DNA from: Rhodanobacter sp. C03
GTDB lineage: Bacteria; Pseudomonadota; Gammaproteobacteria; Xanthomonadales; Rhodanobacteraceae
DNA: 64,000 nt
NCBI RefSeq assembly: GCF_002001175.1
Contig: NZ_MUNT01000011.1
Span: 62,001 to 126,000, forward strand
Direction: 5' to 3'
Part shown: positions 55,427 through 62,636 of the stretch, piece by piece
How the letters are laid out: every line of letters starts with the position of its first letter
Position numbering within the stretch: position 1 is the stretch's first letter
Notes under the pieces: generated by a model
Told to the model about the DNA's origin: nothing
Databases searched by the model: none
Seen by the model: the letters and a program-made list of their open reading frames with translations, nothing else
Position numbers and translations under genes: made by a program

Positions 55427-57472
55427 TCATCGATGGTCCCGCACGATATCCAGCAGAGGTGCCAGCTGTGCTTCGAAGTGCTTCCAGCGTGCAATCGACG
55501 ATCGATAGATCGGCTTGCGCACCTGGGCGATGCTGGCGGTCCTGACGACGCGTTTGTTCCGGTGGAAGTCGAGGCAGCGTTCGTCCCAGGGCAGGCCGAG
55601 GTAGTCGAGCAGCCGCCGCGCCTGGCCCTCGGTATCGGCCACCATGTCTTCGTAACGCAGGTCCAGCATGGTGCCGGCCGGCAGCACGCGATGCCAGTGC
55701 TGCATCAGCTGGATGTAGCGTACGTAGTAGCGACCGACGGTGCCGAGGTCATAGGTGAAGTCGAGATGGTTGCCCTCGAACAGGCGCGCGTAGCACGAGA
55801 AGCACGAATCCATCGGATCGCGCATGGCATGGATGATCTTCGCCTGCGGCAGCATCAGGTGGATCATGCCCACGTGCAGATAGTTGGCCGGCAACTTGTC
55901 AGTAATGCGTTCGGCCTCCGGCGCCAGTCGCCATGCGCGCTCCGTGTACGCTTCGCCCAGGCGGTGGAGTTCATCGGCCGACAGCGTGGTGACGACCTCC
56001 GGATAGATGCCTGTGCGTTCGCCTGATTTTGTGTCGAGCGAGTGCACCACGTCGTCCAGGTCGGTCAATTCGCCGGCGCCGTAGATACCCGGATGCGTGG
56101 ACAGGATCTGTTCGATCAGCGTGGTACCTGAACGCGGCATGCCGACGATGAAGATCGGCGCCTTGCCGGCGCGGCTGGTCGGTGGCCGGTTGGCGAAGAA
56201 GGTTGTGCTGAACACCGATTGCAGGTGTTTCACCAGCGCGATCTCGCGTGTCTCGTCGTGCGGTAATTGTGCGTGTTGCAGTCGATTGCCTTCCTCATAG
56301 GCGGCAAACGCATCGTCGTAACGGCCAGCATCCTCGCGCATCTTGCCGAGCGCGAACCAGTAGCTGATGCGCCCGCTCAATGGCAACGCGGGGAGCTGTT
56401 GTTGCTGGCCTTCGAACAGGCTGAGGTGTGCATCGTCGGCAGCATACGTCCGAAACGGCGCCAGGTTGCAATGCGACTGCAGGAAATCCGGCTTGATCGC
56501 TATCGCGGCCTCGAAACACTGGCTGGCTTCCTCCAGCCGACCCTGTTTCTTCAGGCACAGGCCAAGGTTGTTGAGCGCCATCAGGTGACTTGGCTCGATC
56601 GCCAGCACATGCCGGTAGCTGCGCTCGGCGTCGAGTTGCCGGTGCTGGTGACGCAGCATGTTGCCGAGATTGAAATGCGCTTCGGCCAGCTCGCCATTGA
56701 GCGCCAGAGCCTGGCGATAGCTGGCCTGCGCCTCGTCGATGCGTCCCTGTTCGTGCAGTGCATTGCCGAGGTTGTTGTGCGCCTCGGCGGAGTCCGGGGT
56801 GATCGCCAGCGCACGGCGATAGCAGGCCTCGGCTTCGGCCATGCGACCCTGGCCGCGATACACGATGCCGAGGCTGTTGTGCACCTGTGAATCATCCGGT
56901 CGGGTCGTCAGTACGCGCAGAAAATGCGCCTCGGCTTCCGCGGGTTGGTCGAGTGCCATCAGGATATGGCCGAGCCTGGCGTGCGCTTCGGTGAAATCCG
57001 GCCGAATCGCCAGCGCGCGCCGATAGCTGTCCGCCGCATCCATCAATTGTTCCTGCGCGCCCAGTGCATGGCCAAGGTTGCAGTGGGCTTCGGCGTAGTC
57101 CGGCTTGATTGCGGCCGTCTGCCGATAGCTGTCGGCGGCATCGGCGTGGCGCCCGAGTGCCATCAGGCTGTTGCCCAGGTTGTAATGCGTGCTGGCATCG
57201 CCCGGCAACAGTGCGGTGGCTTGTTGCTGGGCGACCACGGCTTCGGCGATGCGCTTCTGCGGCTTGAGCGACGCACCCAGCGCCTTCCAGGCGAAACCGC
57301 TGCCGGGAAAGCGGGCGATCAGTTTGCGTGCCAGCGCTTCGGCTTCAGCGTGATGTTGCTGGTTGATGAGATTGACCAGCGCGTCCATGTCCTGCCGGCT
57401 GGGCGAGTCGACCACGATCGTTGACGCACTTGTATCGTGCGGTCGGTGTGGCGCCTTCTCATCGTGCGGCAT
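55427..57472 (-). CDS. TPR-containing sulfotransferase
   Basis: A 681-residue cytoplasmic protein. Residues about 40-340 are a run of at least eight tetratricopeptide repeats, spaced 34 residues (ASTHYNLGNSLMALGRHADA, SAEAHNNLGNALHEQGRIDEA). Residues about 437-665 are a sulfotransferase domain with the PAPS 5'-phosphosulfate loop IFIVGMPRSGTTLIEQIL (GMPRSGTT 444-451) and the later MLDLRYEDMVADTEGQARRLLDYLGLPWDERCL, which matches the 3'-phosphate binding part. The acceptor is unknown; TPR-sulfotransferase fusions may modify proteins, polysaccharides or small molecules. ATG 57472 (complement) with AGGGA upstream is used. It lies between dbpA (38 bp) and the glutaminyl cyclase (46 bp). Confidence 0.9.
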   Translation of the reverse strand: MPHDEKAPHRPHDTSASTIVVDSPSRQDMDALVNLINQQHHAEAEALARKLIARFPGSGFAWKALGASLKPQKRIAEAVVAQQQATALLPGDASTHYNLGNSLMALGRHADAADSYRQTAAIKPDYAEAHCNLGHALGAQEQLMDAADSYRRALAIRPDFTEAHARLGHILMALDQPAEAEAHFLRVLTTRPDDSQVHNSLGIVYRGQGRMAEAEACYRRALAITPDSAEAHNNLGNALHEQGRIDEAQASYRQALALNGELAEAHFNLGNMLRHQHRQLDAERSYRHVLAIEPSHLMALNNLGLCLKKQGRLEEASQCFEAAIAIKPDFLQSHCNLAPFRTYAADDAHLSLFEGQQQQLPALPLSGRISYWFALGKMREDAGRYDDAFAAYEEGNRLQHAQLPHDETREIALVKHLQSVFSTTFFANRPPTSRAGKAPIFIVGMPRSGTTLIEQILSTHPGIYGAGELTDLDDVVHSLDTKSGERTGIYPEVVTTLSADELHRLGEAYTERAWRLAPEAERITDKLPANYLHVGMIHLMLPQAKIIHAMRDPMDSCFSCYARLFEGNHLDFTYDLGTVGRYYVRYIQLMQHWHRVLPAGTMLDLRYEDMVADTEGQARRLLDYLGLPWDERCLDFHRNKRVVRTASIAQVRKPIYRSSIARWKHFEAQLAPLLDIVRDHR

Positions 57473-57510
57473 GAAAGTCCCTGGCGATACGTGAGGTAAG
57501 CCGGCCTGCG

Positions 57511-58890
57511 TCAGCCCAGCGGGCGCACGCGGAAGTTGCGCCCCTTGATCTTGCCGGCGCGCAATCGTTCCAGCGCCTTGTTCGCCAATGCGCGGCTGAT
57601 AGCCACGTAGGCGCGGGTGGCGAACACATCGATCTTGCCGATGTCCTTCGCATCGAGTCCGGCGTCGCCGGTAAGCGCGCCGAGGATGTCGCCGGGACGC
57701 AGCTTGTCCTGCCGGCCGGCGTCGATCACGAGGGTCTTCATCGGTGCCAGGTGCAGGGTCTTGCCACGCGCCGGCGCGATCTTCAGCGTGCGCCACGGCA
57801 ATGGCATGCCAGTCAACTCCTCGATGTTCGCTGCCTTCGGCCGTTCGCGTGACGAGCACAGCGTGATCGCCAGGCCCGACTGCCCGGCGCGGCCGGTGCG
57901 GCCGATCCGGTGCGTATGCGTCTCCGGGTCGTGCGCGATGTCGTAACTCACCACCAGCGGCAGCGCGACGATGTCCAGCCCGCGCGCGGCGACATCGGTG
58001 GCGACCAGCACCGCGCAGCTGCGGTTGGCGAAACGTACCAGCACTTCGTCGCGGTCGCGCTGATCCATGTCGCCATGCAGGGCCAGCGCGGAAAAGCCGC
58101 GGCGATCGAGTTCCTGCGCCACCGCATCCACTTCGCGGCGCATATTGCAGAACACCAGCGCATGCTCGCCGCGTTCGCTGCCGAGCAGCTGCGCCAGCGC
58201 GTCGAGCTTCTGCGCCGGCTCCACCTCGATGAACTGCTGCTCGATCGCCGGCTTCGCCTCGACCGGCGCTTCCACCGTGATCTCGACCGGATTCTTCTGC
58301 ACGCGCTGGCTCACCGCGCGGATTTCGTCCGGATACGTCGCCGAGAACAGCAGCGTCTGATGATGCTTCGCGATGCGCCCCACGATGTCGTCGATCGCCT
58401 CGCTGAAACCCATGTCGAGCATGCGGTCGGCTTCGTCCAGCACCAGTACCTTGATGCCGCCGCCGTGCAGGCTTTCGCGCTTCAGATGTTCCTGCACGCG
58501 GCCGGGGGTGCCGACCACGATGTGCGGGTCATGTGTAAGAGACGCTAGTTGCGGCCCCAGCGGCATGCCGCCGCACAGCGTCAGCAGCTTCACATTCGGG
58601 ATGTTCGCCGCCAGCTTGCGGATCGCCTTGCTGACCTGGTCGGCCAGTTCGCGGGTCGGGCACAACACCAGCGCCTGCAGCCGGATCGTGTCCACATCGA
58701 TCGATTGCAGCAGGCTCAGCCCGAACGCCGCAGTCTTGCCGCTGCCGGTCTGCGCCTGCGCAATCACGTCACGACCCTCCAGCATCGGCGGCAGGCTTTG
58801 CTCCTGCACCGGCGTCATGGTGGCGTAACCGAGCGTTTCGAGGCTGGCGAGCAGGGCGGGTTTGAGCGGGAGCGTGCTGAAGGCGGTCAT
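57511..58890 (-). CDS. dbpA: DEAD-box RNA helicase DbpA
   Basis: A 459-residue ATP-dependent RNA helicase. Motif Q is SLETLGYATMTPVQEQ; motif I AQTGSGKT (46-53); motif II DEAD in VLVLDEADRMLDMG; motif III SAT; motif VI HRIGRTGRAG. The C-terminal 75 residues (KTLVIDAGRQDKLRPGDILGAL, VFATRAYVAI, LERLRAGKIKGRNFRVR) are the DbpA RNA-binding domain, which gives specificity for 23S rRNA hairpin 92 in ribosome assembly. ATG 58890 gives the family N-terminus. Divergent from folB by 99 bp. Confidence 0.95.
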   Translation of the reverse strand: MTAFSTLPLKPALLASLETLGYATMTPVQEQSLPPMLEGRDVIAQAQTGSGKTAAFGLSLLQSIDVDTIRLQALVLCPTRELADQVSKAIRKLAANIPNVKLLTLCGGMPLGPQLASLTHDPHIVVGTPGRVQEHLKRESLHGGGIKVLVLDEADRMLDMGFSEAIDDIVGRIAKHHQTLLFSATYPDEIRAVSQRVQKNPVEITVEAPVEAKPAIEQQFIEVEPAQKLDALAQLLGSERGEHALVFCNMRREVDAVAQELDRRGFSALALHGDMDQRDRDEVLVRFANRSCAVLVATDVAARGLDIVALPLVVSYDIAHDPETHTHRIGRTGRAGQSGLAITLCSSRERPKAANIEELTGMPLPWRTLKIAPARGKTLHLAPMKTLVIDAGRQDKLRPGDILGALTGDAGLDAKDIGKIDVFATRAYVAISRALANKALERLRAGKIKGRNFRVRPLG

Positions 58891-58989
58891 TCGCCTATGA
58901 TCGCACGACCGCCTCGCTGCGCTGCGGCGACTTGCATCCGGCCGCCAGCTCGCCGACCCTGTGCGGCTATCGCCTAAGTGATTACCGTC

Positions 58990-59349
58990 ATGGATATCGT
59001 TTTCATCGAAGACCTGCGCATCGATACCGTCATCGGTATCTACGACTGGGAGCGCCGCGTGCGCCAGACACTGTCGTTCGATATCGAGATGGCTTTCGAC
59101 AACACCGTGCCGGCAGCCAGCGACGACATTGCGCTCACGCTGAACTACAAGGACGTCTCCAGGCGCCTGATCGAGTATGTGAGTGAGTCCAGCTTCGGCC
59201 TGGTCGAGACGCTGGCCGAGCGCTGCGTGGCGATCATTTGCGAGGAGTTCGGGGTCAGCTGGGTGCGCCTGAAGCTGTCCAAACCCGGTGCGGTGCGCGG
59301 TGCCAAGGCGGTCGGCGTGCGGATCGAACGCGGCACGCGGCCGGACTGA
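58990..59349 (+). CDS. folB: dihydroneopterin aldolase
   Basis: A 119-residue enzyme of tetrahydrofolate biosynthesis that cleaves 7,8-dihydroneopterin to 6-hydroxymethyl-dihydropterin and glycolaldehyde. FIEDLRIDTVIGIYDWERRVRQ is the usual N-terminus. Catalytic Glu21 and Lys98 (KLSKPGAVRGAKAVGV) are in place. ATG 58990 is taken; GTG 58978 in the same frame would add four residues. It overlaps folK by one base (TGATG), so the two are coupled and carry out consecutive steps. Confidence 0.95.
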   Translation: MDIVFIEDLRIDTVIGIYDWERRVRQTLSFDIEMAFDNTVPAASDDIALTLNYKDVSRRLIEYVSESSFGLVETLAERCVAIICEEFGVSWVRLKLSKPGAVRGAKAVGVRIERGTRPD

Positions 59350-59837
59350 TGGCACGGGTTTACCTGAGCCTTGGCTCCAACCTCGAACCGTGGCGCCATC
59401 TGCCGGGGGCGATCGCTGCGTTGCGCGAGCGCTTCGGCACGATCACGGTGTCGCCGGCATATCGCAGCAAGTCGGTGGGCTTCGACGGCGCGGATTTCGT
59501 CAATCTGGCGGTGGGGCTGGATACCGAGCTGTCGCCCGAGGCGCTGAACGACTGGCTGCACGCGCTGGAAGATAGTCACGGTCGTCGTCGCGACGTGCCC
59601 CGCTATTCCGACCGCACGCTGGATATCGATATCGTGTTCTACGATGCGCTGGTGCTCGATGGGCCGGGGCATCTGCAGATTCCGCGCAAGGAGTTGCAGC
59701 ATGCGTTCGTGTTGCGGCCGATCGCGGATATCGCGCCGGCATTCCGGCATCCGCTGAGTGGCCGCAGCATGGCCGAGTTGTGGGCGGCGTTTCCGGTGGA
59801 ACACGAGCCGCTGATCGTCGAGCCGCTGACGGACTGA
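59349..59837 (+). CDS. folK: 6-hydroxymethyl-7,8-dihydropterin pyrophosphokinase
   Basis: A 162-residue HPPK that transfers pyrophosphate from ATP to the pterin made by FolB. YLSLGSNLEPWRHL, SPAYRSKSVGF, the Mg-binding DRTLDIDIVFYD and the C-terminal PRKELQHAFVLRPIADIAP are all typical. The Asp pair in LDIDIVFYD coordinates magnesium. ATG 59349 overlaps the folB stop codon. No folP is present in the window. Confidence 0.95.
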   Translation: MARVYLSLGSNLEPWRHLPGAIAALRERFGTITVSPAYRSKSVGFDGADFVNLAVGLDTELSPEALNDWLHALEDSHGRRRDVPRYSDRTLDIDIVFYDALVLDGPGHLQIPRKELQHAFVLRPIADIAPAFRHPLSGRSMAELWAAFPVEHEPLIVEPLTD

Positions 59838-59914
59838 GCGGTCCGCACTGTTGCGGATTGATGGCTAGTGCTAGAAAGACAACTTCACAATCCACGGACG
59901 CGGGGGCGACGCAC

Positions 59915-60775
59915 ATGGCTGGAAAATTTGCACGCAGTTGGGCTTTGATGAAGGCGAGCGCAACAGTGTTGCGCTCGGACAAGTCATTGCTGGTGTTTCC
60001 GTTGCTGTCGGGGCTGTGCACGCTGCTGGTAGCGGCGAGTTTCCTGATCCCGGTCGCGGTGATGGTGATCGGTGGCGAGCATGCCGGGCAGGATTTCCAC
60101 CAGCGCATGTCGGTGGGTGCGTATCTGCTGATGTTCGCGTTCTATCTGGTGCAATATTTCGTGATCATCTTTTTCCAGACCGCGTTGACCGGTGTGGCCT
60201 TGATACATCTGCGTGGCGAACCGACCAGCGTGGCGGCGGGGTTTGCACTGGCGCGTTCGCGGCTGCCGCACATTTTCGGTTACGCGTTGATTGCGGCCAC
60301 CGTCGGTCTGGTGCTGCGCATGATCCAGGAGCGGCTCGGCCTGATCGGCCGGCTGGTGGTCGGCTTCCTCGGGCTGGCCTGGACCGTGGCCACGTTTCTG
60401 GTGGTACCGATCCTGGCCAGTCAGGATGTGGGTCCGGTGGATGCGGTCAAACGCAGCGTGGAATTGCTCAAGCGCAGCTGGGGCGAGAACCTGATCGGCA
60501 ACGGCGGCATCGGCGTGGTGTTTGGCCTGCTGATGTTGCTGGCGGTGCTGGTGGCAGCCGTACTGGTTGGCGGCGCGTTCGCCTCGCAATCCATCGTGGC
60601 AATCGTGTTCGCCGTGGTCGTGGTGGTGCTCGGGTTCATCCTGCTCGGGCTGATCCAGTCGTCGCTGCACGGCATCTATGCCGCGGCGCTGTATCGGTAT
60701 GCGGAATCCGGCGAAGCCAGCGTGGGTTTCGATCCGGCGCTGCTGGAACACGCCTTCCGCAGCAAGCAGAAGTAA
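59915..60775 (+). CDS. polytopic membrane protein of the DUF6159 type
   Basis: A 286-residue integral membrane protein. ATG 59915 has GGGGG 8 bases upstream. At least six hydrophobic segments are visible (LLVFPLLSGLCTLLVAASFL; SVGAYLLMFAFYLVQYFVIIF; RLVVGFLGLAWTVATFLVVPIL; GIGVVFGLLMLLAVLVAAVLV; VAIVFAVVVVVLGFILLGLI). The segment RSWALMKASATVLRSDKSLLVFPLL is characteristic of a conserved family of unknown function (I think DUF6159, not checked). A short charged C-terminus follows. It starts 77 bp past folK in the same direction. Confidence 0.8.
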   Translation: MAGKFARSWALMKASATVLRSDKSLLVFPLLSGLCTLLVAASFLIPVAVMVIGGEHAGQDFHQRMSVGAYLLMFAFYLVQYFVIIFFQTALTGVALIHLRGEPTSVAAGFALARSRLPHIFGYALIAATVGLVLRMIQERLGLIGRLVVGFLGLAWTVATFLVVPILASQDVGPVDAVKRSVELLKRSWGENLIGNGGIGVVFGLLMLLAVLVAAVLVGGAFASQSIVAIVFAVVVVVLGFILLGLIQSSLHGIYAAALYRYAESGEASVGFDPALLEHAFRSKQK

Positions 60776-60784
60776 GCGTGATGT

Positions 60785-60814
60785 GTGGCGATTCCTATAT
60801 GCAGGGATCGCCAC
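60785..60814. terminator. hairpin between convergent genes
   Basis: GTGGCGAT (60785-60792) and ATCGCCAC (60807-60814), extended by TCC/GGG with one wobble, leave an 8-base loop. It occupies almost all the 39-bp gap between the membrane-protein gene and the SDR gene and can serve both directions. No long T-run. Confidence 0.45.
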
Positions 60815-61561
60815 TCACACCGATAGCGTACGGCCGCCATCCACGCGGATGATCTGGCCGGTGACGAACGGCGCATCGCGCAGCAGCCACAGCACAGTGC
60901 CGGCCACATCGTCCGGCGAGCCGGCCCGTTGCAACGGCGTGCGCGCCAGCATCGCCTGCTGGTCGGCATAGGGCTTGCCGTCGCTGGGCCACAGCACCGC
61001 GCCGGGAGCCACGCCGTTGACGCGTATCTCGGGGCCCAGTTCCAGCGCCAGCGAGCGCGTCATCGCGGCCTGTGCGGCTTTCGCCATGCAGTACAGCGTG
61101 TGTTGCGCCAACGGGCGTTCGGCGTAGATGTCCAGCAGGTTGACGATGCCACCGCGTGCTTCGCGCAGTGCCGGTATCGCCGCCTGGCTGAGGAAGAACG
61201 GCGCTTGCGCGTTCGAGGCGAACAACTCATTCCATTGCGCCGGCGTCGCGGTGCCCAGCGGCGTGGGATAGAACGCCGAGGCGTTGTTGACCAGCGCATC
61301 GAGCCGGCCGTAATGCGCCAACAGTTGTTCGATCAGTGCCGGCAATGCCGGGATATCGGCCAGTTCGGCCTGCAGCAGCAAGGTGCTGCCGCTGCGCTGC
61401 TTTTCCAGCTCGTCGGCCAGCGCACGCGCGTCGTCGACCGAACGGCGATAATGCAACGCCAGGTCGTAGCCGGCTGCGTGCAGCGCACGCGCGATCACCG
61501 CACCCACGCGGCGACCGGCACCGGTGATCAACGCGACGGGTCGGTCATGGCGTGGCTTCAT
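60815..61561 (-). CDS. pteridine reductase-like short-chain dehydrogenase
   Basis: A 248-residue SDR with the TGAGRRVG cofactor motif (13-20; the Arg in place of a Gly-type residue is a mark of PTR1-like NADPH enzymes). The catalytic Tyr157 and Lys161 (LYCMAKAAQA) are present, and the usual Ser is replaced by Asp144 (NLLDIYAERP), which is the pattern of pteridine reductases such as PTR1. It is likely to reduce dihydromonapterin or dihydrofolate-type pterins with NADPH (FolM-like role). ATG 61561 (complement) has GCAGGAG upstream. It sits close to folB-folK, which supports a pterin role, but it is on the other strand. The next gene upstream, an EcsC-family protein, is 73 bp away. Confidence 0.85.
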   Translation of the reverse strand: MKPRHDRPVALITGAGRRVGAVIARALHAAGYDLALHYRRSVDDARALADELEKQRSGSTLLLQAELADIPALPALIEQLLAHYGRLDALVNNASAFYPTPLGTATPAQWNELFASNAQAPFFLSQAAIPALREARGGIVNLLDIYAERPLAQHTLYCMAKAAQAAMTRSLALELGPEIRVNGVAPGAVLWPSDGKPYADQQAMLARTPLQRAGSPDDVAGTVLWLLRDAPFVTGQIIRVDGGRTLSV

Positions 61562-61634
61562 GCGTCGGCTCCTGCGGCAATCCAGTGGCCCAGCTTGCCG
61601 CAAAGCATGCAGTGCGTCATCCGCTGGCGGACAG

Positions 61635-62423
61635 TCAGTCCGCTTTCGGCTTGCGCGGATTCCTGCTCGCGGCCTTGCGTGCGGCACTGGCGACCTTGCG
61701 CGCGGCGCCGGTGGTCGCCTTGTCGACCAGCTTGTCCATTGCACGGCGCACCGGCGAGGTCTTTTTGCGGGGCGCGGCTTTGGCGGGTTCCGCCGTGGCG
61801 GCTGCGGCCTCTTCTTCGTTTTCCATCACGACGTCACCACTGAACAAGGCGATCGCAGTGCTGGCGACCTGTCCGGTGTCGTAATACGCGTAGGCGCCGA
61901 CACCGAGCGCGCCGATCACCGGCAGCCAGCGCGACAGGCCTTCGCTCACCGTGCGCTGGGTCAGCTTCACGCCAATCTGCTTCGCCACGCGTTGGGCGAC
62001 GCCATAGGACATCCGGCGGAACACCAGTCGATCGCCCATCTGCACAACCAGGTCGCGGAACGCCTGCGCGGCGGTGTGGCGAAACAGGCACCACAGCATC
62101 TGTTCGCGGCCCAGGCTGTGATTGCGACCGTAGGCGGCGGCGATATCGCTGACCATCTGGCCCTGGATCTTCCAGATCGCGATCAGCTCCGGCAGCAGGG
62201 TCAGCCACCCCAGCGGCCCGGGTGGCAGCGCCAGCGAGCCGGCGGTGAGCGCGGCGCGCTGGGCCGCGCGCTGGGCCAGCCGGCGCGCCTCGGTCGCGGG
62301 ATCCTTGCTGCTGCCGATCTTGCTGTCCGGCACCTTGCTGACGAAATCGAGGATCGCCTGGGTCACCCGGTTGTGCTCGACCGGTGCGATGACGGCGGGA
62401 ACTTGCTCGCTGTGCTTGACCAT
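61635..62423 (-). CDS. EcsC-family protein
   Basis: A 262-residue protein of the EcsC family, whose B. subtilis founder lies beside an ABC transporter. Recognisable parts are a hydrophobic central stretch (LALPPGPLGWLTLLPELIAIWKIQGQMVSDIAAAYG), the LGREQMLWCLFRHTAAQAFRDLV segment and a second hydrophobic part WLPVIGALGVGAYAYYDTGQVA. The C-terminal 60 residues are Ala/Lys/Arg-rich and may be disordered. ATG 62423 (complement) is used; the earlier in-frame ATG (62468) has no ribosome site. Divergent from the TonB-dependent receptor. No assigned function. Confidence 0.8.
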   Translation of the reverse strand: MVKHSEQVPAVIAPVEHNRVTQAILDFVSKVPDSKIGSSKDPATEARRLAQRAAQRAALTAGSLALPPGPLGWLTLLPELIAIWKIQGQMVSDIAAAYGRNHSLGREQMLWCLFRHTAAQAFRDLVVQMGDRLVFRRMSYGVAQRVAKQIGVKLTQRTVSEGLSRWLPVIGALGVGAYAYYDTGQVASTAIALFSGDVVMENEEEAAAATAEPAKAAPRKKTSPVRRAMDKLVDKATTGAARKVASAARKAASRNPRKPKAD

Positions 62424-62579
62424 GCGGGGCTCCGTGGAGATTGCCGCCGTGAACTGGCGTGCATCCATGCAGTCTAGATGAGCCGTGTGAAGCTGGACTC
62501 AATGGCTGGCGCAGGCCGGTGGGCAGCAGTCTTGCCCGCAGGCATGACTTCTGGCGGTGGCAGATGGAACGGGTGTTTA

Positions 62580-62597
62580 GTAATGTTATAACATTAC
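62580..62597. promoter_or_regulatory. Zur-type palindrome upstream of the TonB-dependent receptor
   Basis: GTAATGTTATAACATTAC is a perfect 18-bp palindrome containing ATGTTATAACAT, which matches the core of gammaproteobacterial Zur boxes as I remember them. It lies 39 bases before ATG 62637, a normal repressor position, and between the receptor gene and the divergent EcsC gene. It predicts repression in zinc-replete cells. The rest of 62424-62636 holds nothing else definable. Confidence 0.75.
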
Positions 62598-62636
62598 ACA
62601 ATTACTCACCCCATTGCTCCTTGCTGGAACCCTCCG

